Assembly: GCA_027482795.1 (NCBI GenBank)
Contig: JAIXVS010000251.1
Location: 1-5,900, forward strand
DNA length: 5,900 nucleotides
Reading direction: 5' to 3'
From: Rhodobacter sp.
Lineage (GTDB): Bacteria > Pseudomonadota > Alphaproteobacteria > Rhodobacterales > Rhodobacteraceae
Positions 1 to 5,821 of the stretch are shown one piece after another (positions within the stretch are counted from its first letter, which is position 1; every line of letters starts with the position of its first letter). The notes under the pieces are model-generated. The model saw only the letters and a program-made list of their open reading frames with translations, ran no database searches and had not been told where the DNA came from. Made by a program: the position numbers and the translations under genes.

Positions 1-2028
1 CGCTATAAAATTCAAGAAGTGATCAAAGTGCGCCAGATTATGCTGGTGCAAGTGGTCAAAGAAGAGCGTGGCAACAAGGGCGCGGCGCTGACGACCTACT
101 TGTCTTTGGCAGGGCGCTATTGCGTTTTGATGCCCAACACCGCGCGCGGGGGCGGCATTTCGCGCAAAATCGTCCAAGCTGCCGACCGTAAGAAACTGAA
201 AGAAATCGCGCAAGAGATCGAAGTGCCAGAAGGCGCAGGTTTGATCATTCGCACCGCAGGCGCAAAACGCACCAAGCCCGAGATTAAGCGCGATTATGAA
301 TATCTGATGCGCCTGTGGGAGCAGATCCGCGAGTTGACCCTAAAATCGATGGCCCCCGCCGCGATTTACGAGGAAGGCGATCTGATCAAACGCACGATCC
401 GCGATTTGTATTCATCGGAAATCGACGAGATTTTGGTCGAAGGCGAAGGCGGCTATCGCACGGCAAAAGACTTTATGCGCATGATCATGCCTGCCCATGC
501 CAAGCAGGTTGTCCGCTATTCCGACCCAACCCCGCTGTTTGCGCGCTATGGCGTGGAAAGCTACCTTTCGGGCATGTTTAACCCGACCGTGCAGCTGAAA
601 TCGGGCGGCTATATTGTAATTGGCATCACCGAGGCGCTGGTGGCGATTGACGTCAACTCGGGCCGCGCGACCAAGGAAGGCAGCATCGAAGACACGGCGC
701 TGAAAACCAACCTAGAGGCCGCCGAAGAGGTTGCCCGCCAATTGCGTCTGCGCGATTTGGCTGGCCTGATCGTGATCGACTTTATCGATATGGAAGAACG
801 TCGCCACGACGCTGCCGTTGAAAAGCGCCTGAAAGATCGTTTGAAAACCGACCGCGCCCGCATTCAAGTGGGGCGTATTTCGGGCTTTGGCCTGATGGAA
901 ATGTCGCGCCAACGTCTGCGCCCTGGGATGCTGGAAAGCACAACGCAGCCCTGCGCGCATTGCCATGGCACGGGCCTGATCCGCAGCGACGACAGCCTTG
1001 GTTTGCAAGTGCTGCGCGCTTTGGAAGAAGAAGGCACGCGCAAACGTTCGCGCGAGGTGCTGCTGCGCGCGCCGATTGGAATTGTGAATTTCCTGATCAA
1101 TCAAAAGCGCGAACATATCGCGCAGATCGAATCGCGCACGGGCATGTCGGTGCGTATCGAATGCGACCCCGCCATGATTAGCCCCGATTTCACCATCGAA
1201 AAATTCAAAACCGCCACGCGGGCGGTGATGGGCAGCTCGTCGGTGATTTCGGGCAATGCCAGCCTGATGGGCGCGCCTGTGGCCGAAGAAGAGTTCGAAG
1301 ACGAGGTTTTGGACGATATCGGCGAGGATGAGGCCGAGGACGCAGGCGATGATGCCACAAGCGGCGAGGCTAAACCCGAAGGCAAGGCCGATGGTGCTGG
1401 CGATGGCGGCAAAAAGCGCCGCCGCCGCCGCCGCCGCAAGCCCCGCAACGGGGCGCAAGGCAGCGAGGGCAATGATGCCGCGCCATCTGGCGAAGGCGAA
1501 GGCGACGATGAGGATGACGGCGAAAATGACGAGGCGGGCAGCGAGGGCGCAGATGCCTTAACTGACGCGCAGCAAACCGCTGACGCACCAGCTGCACCGA
1601 GTGAAAAGCCAAAGCGTGGCCGCGCCCCGCGCGGTGGCAAAAAGGCAGACAATGATGCCCAAGCGGCGAGCGTCCCTGCCGATGCAGAGCCAGCCACTGC
1701 CGAAGCCGCCGTTGCCGAGGCGTTTGGCGCGACCGTTGGCGCGCCAGCAGAACCCGCTGCAAAGCCAGCCCGTGGCCGCGCCAAGGCAAAGGCCGAAGAT
1801 GCAGACACGGGCGGCGAACCCAAGGCCAAACCCGCCCGCGCCCCGCGCGCGGCAAAGGCCAAGGACGCAGGTGATGTGGTCGAACAGGCCGTTGCACCCG
1901 ATGCAGCCGCCCCACCTGCACCCGAGCCCGCGACGCCACTTGCCGAGGCAGAGGCACCCGCCGCCCCTGCGCCAGAGCCCGCGCCAGATAAGCCGCGCAA
2001 AAAGGGCTGGTGGAGCAGCAAGTCCTAA
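1..2028 (+). CDS. rne: Ribonuclease E (RNase E), 5'-truncated by the window edge
   Basis: Endoribonuclease that cuts single-stranded A/U-rich RNA and scaffolds the RNA degradosome in mRNA decay and rRNA/tRNA processing. The frame is open from base 1, reading RYKIQEVIK into the S1-domain block KEERGNKGAALTTYLSLAGR, so the GTG at 19 is internal and the real start lies upstream. Catalytic Mg-binding aspartates are at 649-651 (IDVNSGR) and 778-780 (VIDFIDM), 43 codons apart like E. coli D303/D346. The zinc-link CAHC is at 952-963, with the same spacing from the catalytic site as E. coli C404/C407. The small domain follows (about 1054-1215). From about 1260 the protein becomes a disordered tail: an acidic block (1285-1350), an Arg-rich block (1411-1449), a second acidic block, three basic repeats rich in Ala/Pro/Lys, and a C-terminal KGWWSSKS. 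The zinc link plus long tail favour RNase E over RNase G. The family and reading frame are certain; partner binding by the tail is inferred. Confidence 0.97.
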   Translation, partial: RYKIQEVIKVRQIMLVQVVKEERGNKGAALTTYLSLAGRYCVLMPNTARGGGISRKIVQAADRKKLKEIAQEIEVPEGAGLIIRTAGAKRTKPEIKRDYEYLMRLWEQIRELTLKSMAPAAIYEEGDLIKRTIRDLYSSEIDEILVEGEGGYRTAKDFMRMIMPAHAKQVVRYSDPTPLFARYGVESYLSGMFNPTVQLKSGGYIVIGITEALVAIDVNSGRATKEGSIEDTALKTNLEAAEEVARQLRLRDLAGLIVIDFIDMEERRHDAAVEKRLKDRLKTDRARIQVGRISGFGLMEMSRQRLRPGMLESTTQPCAHCHGTGLIRSDDSLGLQVLRALEEEGTRKRSREVLLRAPIGIVNFLINQKREHIAQIESRTGMSVRIECDPAMISPDFTIEKFKTATRAVMGSSSVISGNASLMGAPVAEEEFEDEVLDDIGEDEAEDAGDDATSGEAKPEGKADGAGDGGKKRRRRRRRKPRNGAQGSEGNDAAPSGEGEGDDEDDGENDEAGSEGADALTDAQQTADAPAAPSEKPKRGRAPRGGKKADNDAQAASVPADAEPATAEAAVAEAFGATVGAPAEPAAKPARGRAKAKAEDADTGGEPKAKPARAPRAAKAKDAGDVVEQAVAPDAAAPPAPEPATPLAEAEAPAAPAPEPAPDKPRKKGWWSSKS
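1417..1437 (+). repeat. (CGC)7 trinucleotide tract in rne encoding seven arginines
   Basis: Seven perfect tandem CGC codons encode an Arg7 run flanked by Lys-Lys and Lys-Pro-Arg, in the disordered tail of RNase E between two acidic stretches. The tract is in frame, so slippage by one unit would add or remove one Arg without breaking the gene. Arginine-rich tail segments of RNase E are known RNA-binding sites in other species; that role here is inferred. Confidence 0.85.
1606..1863 (+). repeat. Three degenerate basic repeats in the RNase E tail
   Basis: Three Lys/Arg/Pro/Ala patches recur at 1606-1644 (KPKRGRAPRGGKK), 1762-1791 (KPARGRAKAK) and 1822-1863 (KAKPARAPRAAKAK). They are separated by Ala-rich, acidic spacers and share a KPxR(G)RA core. 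They are protein-level repeats with diverged DNA and lie in the low-complexity tail. They probably act as weak RNA-contact or protein-contact linear motifs; this is inference. Confidence 0.6.
2005..2013 (+). other. GWW motif at the RNase E C-terminus (likely PNPase docking site)
   Basis: The last 11 residues read PRKKGWWSSKS, with Gly-Trp-Trp encoded here and five codons left before the stop. In Caulobacter crescentus RNase E, a C-terminal peptide with adjacent tryptophans (GWW) binds polynucleotide phosphorylase in the degradosome. The position at the very end, the preceding basic residues and the lack of aromatics in the rest of the tail match that arrangement. The motif is seen directly; the binding role is transferred from the Caulobacter protein. 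Confidence 0.7.
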
Positions 2029-2052
2029 GCCATTGATATTTTGGAATTGATC

Positions 2053-2081
2053 GGGGCAGGGGGCAACCTCTGCCCCTTTTT
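2053..2081 (+). terminator. Intrinsic terminator of rne
   Basis: A 10-bp stem pairs 2053-2062 with 2067-2076. It has one G-U wobble (2060/2069) and a GCAA tetraloop (2063-2066) of the stable GNRA class, followed directly by five T's (2077-2081). It begins 25 bp after the rne stop. On the minus strand the same hairpin is not followed by a T-run, so it should stop rne transcription only. Its T-run touches the stop codon of the convergent tusA-like gene. Confidence 0.92.
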
Positions 2082-2311
2082 CATGCCCCGCAGCGGATCA
2101 TATAGGCCTGCCCCCCCGCCACAGGCGCGGCTCCCAAATAGGTGTGCCCCGCGGTGGCGCAAAAATGGGGCAGATCAATGGCTGCCATCTCGTCGGATGC
2201 CAGCACGCGCAGCACTTGCCCCGCCGCCATGCCTGCCAGCACCTTTCGGCTTCGCAGCACGGGCAAGGGGCACAGCAGCCCTAGGCAATCAACCTCTAGA
2301 TCCCATTCCAT
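2081..2311 (-). CDS. tusA: TusA-family sulfurtransferase / sulfur carrier protein (76 aa)
   Basis: Small cytoplasmic protein of the TusA/SirA/YeeD family (a two-layer alpha/beta sandwich), which carries a persulfide on a conserved Cys for tRNA thiolation, molybdenum-cofactor or other sulfur-relay steps. The signature is DCLGLLCPLPVLRSRK, with the CPxP active-site Cys at residue 14. A second block, DLPHFCATAGH, matches the alphaproteobacterial form. Two further cysteines lie at residues 9 and 74. The ATG at 2311 is chosen because AAAGGG lies 6 nt upstream (2323-2318 on this strand). An in-frame GTG at 2326 would give 81 aa but has no ribosome-binding site and would itself overlap the Shine-Dalgarno. 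It is convergent with rne (52-bp gap) and divergent from ccdA. The family is clear; whether it is the tRNA-thiolation TusA or a paralogue serving another sulfur pathway cannot be told, since no other sulfur-relay genes are in view. Confidence 0.9.
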   Translation of the reverse strand: MEWDLEVDCLGLLCPLPVLRSRKVLAGMAAGQVLRVLASDEMAAIDLPHFCATAGHTYLGAAPVAGGQAYMIRCGA

Positions 2312-2317
2312 CACATG

Positions 2318-2323
2318 CCCTTT
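2318..2323 (-). promoter_or_regulatory. Shine-Dalgarno that fixes the tusA-like start
   Basis: On the minus strand AAAGGG sits 6 nt before the ATG at 2311. No comparable purine run precedes the in-frame GTG at 2326. This favours the 76-residue product. Confidence 0.6.
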
Positions 2324-2429
2324 CACATAGGCTTAAATATCCGCGCCGCAGGCACCTTTCAGCCCTGCCCACGTATCTGTGACAATCGCGCCCTTAACGC
2401 AGCCCCCGTTCTGCGCTATCAGGGGCAAA

Positions 2430-2435
2430 AAGGGA
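2430..2435 (+). promoter_or_regulatory. Shine-Dalgarno that fixes the ccdA start
   Basis: AAGGGA lies 6 nt before the ATG at 2442, within a purine run beginning at 2427. The longer reading from GTG at 2379 would place this site inside the coding region and add 21 residues with no CcdA character, so 2442 is preferred. Confidence 0.7.
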
Positions 2436-2441
2436 ATCCCG

Positions 2442-3182
2442 ATGTTCGGCATTGATATCTTAGACGCCAGCCTTTTGCCCAGCCTGATCGTCGCGCTGAT
2501 TGCGGGGGGGCTGTCGTTTTTGTCGCCCTGCGTGCTGCCGATTGTGCCGCCCTATCTGGCCTATATGTCGGGCATATCGGTGGGCGAGATGAAAACCGGC
2601 CGCAGCCCGATCATGGCGGCACTGTTTTTTGTGCTGGGCCTGTCGACCATATTCCTGCTGATGGGGCTGGCGGCATCGGCCTTTGGCGCGTTTTTTCTGG
2701 GCAATGCGGCGTGGTTTAACACGGCAGCGGCCCTTGTCATCATGACATTTGGCGCGCATTTCATCGGGATTTTTCGCATATCCATTCTTGACCGCGATCT
2801 GCGCATGGATGCGGGCGCGCAGGGCGGCACGGCCTTTGGGGCCTATGTCTTGGGCCTTGCCTTTGCCTTTGGCTGGACGCCGTGCATCGGCCCGCAATTG
2901 GGCGCAATTCTAACCCTTGCCGCGCAAGAGGGGGACGCCGCGCGCGCCACCGCCCTGCTTGGGGCCTATGCGCTGGGCCTTGGTATTCCGTTCCTGCTGG
3001 TCGCGGCCTTTTTCGCGCGCCTCTCGCCCATGGTCGATTTTCTAAAGCGGCACGGCCAGCGGATTGAACGTATTATGGGGCTGATGCTGTGGACAATTGG
3101 CCTTTTGATGCTGACGGGCGGGTTTTCGGCCATGTCTTTTTGGCTGCTGGATAACATCCCTTTCCTTGCCAGTTTGGGTTAG
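2442..3182 (+). CDS. ccdA: Cytochrome c biogenesis protein CcdA (DsbD-type membrane thiol transporter)
   Basis: Inner-membrane protein that takes electrons from cytoplasmic thioredoxin and passes them across the membrane to periplasmic thiol-disulfide proteins, keeping apocytochrome c haem-binding cysteines reduced. The 246 residues match the short CcdA form (the DsbD transmembrane core without its periplasmic domains). Six hydrophobic segments lie at about residues 14-36, 57-79, 91-111, 132-153, 170-192 and 208-228. The redox pair is visible: Cys30 in LSPCVLPIVPPY of helix 1 and Cys148 in FGWTPCIGPQLG of helix 4, each followed by the family's conserved prolines. The ATG at 2442 is supported by AAGGGA 6 nt upstream. 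It is the first gene of a same-strand cluster, with the next gene 18 bp downstream, and is divergent from the TusA-family gene. Cytochrome c maturation is the family role; supplying other periplasmic reductases is also possible. Confidence 0.95.
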   Translation: MFGIDILDASLLPSLIVALIAGGLSFLSPCVLPIVPPYLAYMSGISVGEMKTGRSPIMAALFFVLGLSTIFLLMGLAASAFGAFFLGNAAWFNTAAALVIMTFGAHFIGIFRISILDRDLRMDAGAQGGTAFGAYVLGLAFAFGWTPCIGPQLGAILTLAAQEGDAARATALLGAYALGLGIPFLLVAAFFARLSPMVDFLKRHGQRIERIMGLMLWTIGLLMLTGGFSAMSFWLLDNIPFLASLG

Positions 3183-3190
3183 CTCGCGCT

Positions 3191-3194
3191 AGGG
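3191..3194 (+). promoter_or_regulatory. Shine-Dalgarno of the hydrolase-like gene
   Basis: AGGG (in AGGGTGG) lies 6 nt before the ATG at 3201, in the 18-bp gap after the ccdA stop. It supports this start and leaves no room for a separate promoter, so transcription most likely continues from ccdA. Confidence 0.6.
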
Positions 3195-3200
3195 TGGCAT

Positions 3201-4430
3201 ATGTCTTATGCGCCCCTACCCGACCCCAGCCCAAGGCCCTTTCGCAGAAAGGTGTTCTATATTCCGGGCTATGACCCTTTTCCGCCCCGTCGCTACCGCG
3301 AGCTGTATCGCAGCGAAGGCGCGGCGCAGGCGGCGATTTCGGGATATAGCCTTACCATGCAGCCCAGCCCGCCGCGCAAAAAGGGGTCGGACGCCCCCTA
3401 TGGCTGGCAGGCGGTGGGCGTGATTGATGGGGCGACTGCGCATGTCGATATGGAGGTGATGATTTGGTCTGACATCGTCAAATCATCCATGAATGACGGT
3501 ATTTTGGCGACCTATTGGCAGATGATCAGCACGATGTGGGTCTATTTCGCATCTGGCGCGTTTTTTCGCCAAATGCGTCTGCGCAAAGGGCCGACGGTGG
3601 CCGCGCTGTACCCTGTGCTGCATCTGGTGGGCCAAGCGCTGATTGCCACGGCGATTGGCCTATTGGTGGCTTGGGCGTTTTCCTATATCCATCCTGTTCT
3701 CGAGGTGTTGGGGCTGATCGCCGCCTATGGCTTTTTGGCGCTGGCCAAGAAATACGATCAGCATATTCTGGCGCATTACCTGATGCATGATTTCGCCTTT
3801 TCCGCGCAATATTGGGGGGCCTATCCGCCTGAACTTTCCGCGCGGATGGACATATTCGCCGCCCGTATCCAGCACAGTCTGTTGGGCGATTTTGACGAGG
3901 TGCTGATCGTTGGCCACTCGTCGGGGGCCTATATGGGGGTGACGATACTGTCGGATATCCTGCGCGCGGGATTGCCTGAAAAGCGCCCCGAAATCAGCTT
4001 TCTAACCCTTGGCCAAGTGGTGCCGATGGTGTCTTTCCTGCCGCGCGCGCGCCGACTGCGCGGCGATTTGCACTATCTGTGCCAGCGCGGCGAGGTGACT
4101 TGGGTTGATGTCACCGCCCCTGGTGATGGCTGCGCCTTTGCGCTGTGCGATCCTGTGGCGGTCACGGGGCTTGCCCCGCGTGGCCAAAAATGGCCGCTGA
4201 TCGTATCTTGCGCCTTTACGCAAACGCTTGCCCCCGAAACTTGGGCCAAGCTGCGGTATAAGTTTTTCCGCCTGCATTTCCAATATATGTGCGCGTTCGA
4301 CCGCGTGGGGCATTACGATTATTTCCGCATCACCGCTGGGGCGCAAACGCTGGCGCAGCGCTATGCGGGGGTGGCCCCTTCGCCCCAGCGCATCACAAAG
4401 GCGCTGTCATACTATCGGGATATCGCATGA
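3201..4430 (+). CDS. Membrane-anchored alpha/beta-hydrolase-fold protein, function unknown (409 aa)
   Basis: I do not recognise a named family. The fold is suggested by a strand plus oxyanion-type loop near the N-terminus (VFYIPGYDP, residues 18-26) and a nucleophile elbow VGHSSGAYMG with Ser240. A strand ending in DVTAPGDG offers Asp309 (or Asp317 in CDPVAVTG) as acid, and His371 in RVGHYDYFRI is a plausible third member. Between the oxyanion loop and the elbow lie two hydrophobic segments, about residues 139-161 and 165-182, split by a short His-Pro turn, which would form a helical hairpin in the inner membrane with the catalytic parts probably cytoplasmic. There is no signal peptide; the N-terminus is Pro- and Arg-rich. 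The gene starts 18 bp after ccdA and its stop overlaps the P450 start by 4 bp, implying co-transcription and translational coupling with the P450. Esterase, lipase or acyltransferase activity on a lipid is possible. The triad assignment is by eye. Confidence 0.8.
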   Translation: MSYAPLPDPSPRPFRRKVFYIPGYDPFPPRRYRELYRSEGAAQAAISGYSLTMQPSPPRKKGSDAPYGWQAVGVIDGATAHVDMEVMIWSDIVKSSMNDGILATYWQMISTMWVYFASGAFFRQMRLRKGPTVAALYPVLHLVGQALIATAIGLLVAWAFSYIHPVLEVLGLIAAYGFLALAKKYDQHILAHYLMHDFAFSAQYWGAYPPELSARMDIFAARIQHSLLGDFDEVLIVGHSSGAYMGVTILSDILRAGLPEKRPEISFLTLGQVVPMVSFLPRARRLRGDLHYLCQRGEVTWVDVTAPGDGCAFALCDPVAVTGLAPRGQKWPLIVSCAFTQTLAPETWAKLRYKFFRLHFQYMCAFDRVGHYDYFRITAGAQTLAQRYAGVAPSPQRITKALSYYRDIA

Positions 4431-5803
4431 CCGATTTGCCGCCCAAGCCTACACCGCGCGCGCCGCGCGTGTCCTTATGGGCCTATATGCGGCTGTTTCG
4501 CCGTGACATTCTGTCGGCCCAGCCCCAGCGCCTATACCGCGCATGGATGGCCGAATTTCGCACGCTGTTTTTCCGCAGTTATATGATCAACGATCCCGCC
4601 CTGATTGCGCGCGTGCTGCGCGATGCGCCCGATCTGTTCCCCAAATCAAACCGCATCCGCGAGGGGCTGGCCCCGCTGCTGGGCAATTCGGTTTTTGTGA
4701 CCAATGGGGATGAATGGAAGCGCCAGCGCCGCATCATTGACCCCGCCTTTGAAGGGGGCCGTTTGCGCGATACTTTCCCCGCCATGCTGGCCGCAGGGCA
4801 GGCGGCTGTAGCGCGGATGGGCGCGGGGGCGGCGCAGGGCGAGGTTGAGATCGAGGCTGTCACATCCCACCTTGCCGCCGATGTGATCTTTCGTACGTTG
4901 TTTTCCATTCCAATCGAGGACGCCACCGCATGGGCCGTGTTTTCCGAATTCAAGGCCTATCAGCGCAGCCAGCCATTGCTAAACCTCGCGGCCTTTATCC
5001 CGCTGCCCCAATGGCTGCCCAATTCCATTCGGCGCGCACATCGGCGCGAAACCTTGACCTCGGCCCAGAAAATCCGCGCGCTGATCACGCAGCTGACCCT
5101 TGCGCGGGCGGATGATATTTCGGCAGGCCGCGCGCCCAATGATCTGGCCACCAAGATCATGACCACCGCCGACCCTGTCACAGGCAAACGGTTTGCGCCT
5201 GATGAGATGGTCGACCAAGTGGCGATTTTCTTTTTGGCGGGCCATGAAACCAGCGCCTCTGCGCTGGCATGGGGGCTGTATCTTCTGGCGCTTTACCCCG
5301 ACATTCAGAACCAAGTCGCCGCCGAGTGTGCGGCGTTGGGCGATGCGCCGACCTTTTCTGATCTGTCCAAACTGCGCGTCACCCGCGATGTCTTCCGCGA
5401 AACCTTGCGCCTCTATCCGCCCGTGCCGATGATGGTGCGCCAGAATGTGCAACAGGAAACCTTCCGCGAAAGGGTGGTCAAGCGCGGCGCGCAAGTGGTG
5501 ATCTCGCCTTGGCATTTGCACCGCCACGAACGACTTTGGGCCAACCCCGATGCGTTTGACCCAGCAAGATGGTCGCGCGAGGAAACGAAGGCCAGCCAGC
5601 AGGGTGCCTATATCCCCTTTTCCGCGGGCCCGCGCGTGTGCACAGGCGCTGGCTTTGCCATGGCCGAAGGGGTCTTGCTGCTGGCCCTACTGGCCCGCGC
5701 CTTTGTGTTTACACCCCTGCCAAACCGCCCGCCCGTGCCTGTGGCGCATCTGACAGTGCGCGGGCGCGATGGGATATGGCTGGATGTGCGGCCAAGGGGG
5801 TAG
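4427..5803 (+). CDS. Cytochrome P450 (458 aa, soluble, no fused reductase)
   Basis: Haem-thiolate monooxygenase; inserts one oxygen atom from O2 into an organic substrate using electrons from separate redox partners. Family marks in order: C-helix WKRQRR (Trp97, Arg101, haem propionate contacts); I-helix AGHETSAS with Glu274-Thr275 for oxygen activation; K-helix ExxR in RETLRLYPPVP (Glu325, Arg328); FDPARW in the PERF region; and the haem loop FSAGPRVCTG with proximal Cys405. The length is normal and there is no N-terminal membrane helix. The WKRQRR..DPAF and LRLYPPVP blocks recall CYP4/CYP102/CYP110-type fatty-acid hydroxylases more than camphor-type P450s, which hints at a lipophilic substrate but does not prove it. 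The ATG at 4427 overlaps the upstream stop as ATGA and has GGGA 6 nt before it; the frame is also open upstream to 4289, but that part is shadowed by the preceding gene. No ferredoxin or ferredoxin reductase is in the window. Confidence 0.95.
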   Translation: MTDLPPKPTPRAPRVSLWAYMRLFRRDILSAQPQRLYRAWMAEFRTLFFRSYMINDPALIARVLRDAPDLFPKSNRIREGLAPLLGNSVFVTNGDEWKRQRRIIDPAFEGGRLRDTFPAMLAAGQAAVARMGAGAAQGEVEIEAVTSHLAADVIFRTLFSIPIEDATAWAVFSEFKAYQRSQPLLNLAAFIPLPQWLPNSIRRAHRRETLTSAQKIRALITQLTLARADDISAGRAPNDLATKIMTTADPVTGKRFAPDEMVDQVAIFFLAGHETSASALAWGLYLLALYPDIQNQVAAECAALGDAPTFSDLSKLRVTRDVFRETLRLYPPVPMMVRQNVQQETFRERVVKRGAQVVISPWHLHRHERLWANPDAFDPARWSREETKASQQGAYIPFSAGPRVCTGAGFAMAEGVLLLALLARAFVFTPLPNRPPVPVAHLTVRGRDGIWLDVRPRG

Positions 5804-5821
5804 GGGGGCTTTCCGCCCCCC
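5803..5821 (+). terminator. G/C hairpin right after the P450 stop, possible terminator
   Basis: A 7-bp stem of only G-C pairs joins GGGGGGC (5803-5809) to GCCCCCC (5815-5821) across a TTTCC loop, starting in the last base of the P450 stop codon. No T-run follows directly; the nearest is five T's at 5851-5855. The upstream G-run could instead pair with the second C-run at 5837-5843. It is well placed to end the cluster's transcript or protect its 3' end, but intrinsic termination is uncertain. Confidence 0.5.

Larger units (their letters stand above)
2312..2441. promoter_or_regulatory. Divergent intergenic region between tusA-like gene and ccdA
   Basis: These 130 bp separate two divergent starts, so they should hold promoters for both the minus-strand tusA-like gene and the plus-strand ccdA cluster. 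I see no convincing sigma-70 box pair. The best plus-strand candidate, GACAAT at 2381-2386 with TTTCAG at 2357-2362 (18-bp spacer), is poor at the -35. An AT-rich patch (TTAAATAT, 2333-2340) lies close to the tusA start. No operator-like palindrome was found. The promoter role comes from gene orientation only. Confidence 0.45.

Noticed and set aside
19..21. GTG as start of the RNase E gene
   Set aside because: The frame is open to base 1 with conserved S1-domain residues upstream, so this is an internal valine codon.
712..1458. Open minus-strand frame over the RNase E catalytic and small domains
   Set aside because: A mirror of strong codon bias on the sense strand; the sense strand has all RNase E catalytic residues and no plausible antisense product is seen.
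1101..2021. Long open frame (306 codons) antisense to the rne tail
   Set aside because: Its Ala/Ser/Pro-only composition is what the complement of the GC-rich Ala/Glu/Lys tail yields; no domain, no ribosome-binding site, and it lies wholly over a certain gene.
2041..2382. Plus-strand open frame over the tusA-like gene
   Set aside because: Begins inside the rne terminator, is Pro/Arg-rich without motifs, and is antisense to a recognisable TusA-family protein.
2357..2386. Sigma-70-like promoter (TTTCAG, 18 bp, GACAAT) for ccdA
   Set aside because: Only two of six -35 positions and four of six -10 positions match; not enough to call as a feature in GC-rich DNA.
2379..2441. N-terminal extension of CcdA from GTG at 2379
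   Set aside because: No ribosome-binding site for the GTG, no CcdA-like sequence in the 21 residues, and a good AAGGGA in front of the ATG at 2442.
4289..4426. Extended P450 N-terminus starting inside the hydrolase gene
   Set aside because: The extra 46 residues are the out-of-frame shadow of the hydrolase C-terminus; the ATGA junction at 4427 with GGGA upstream is the natural start.
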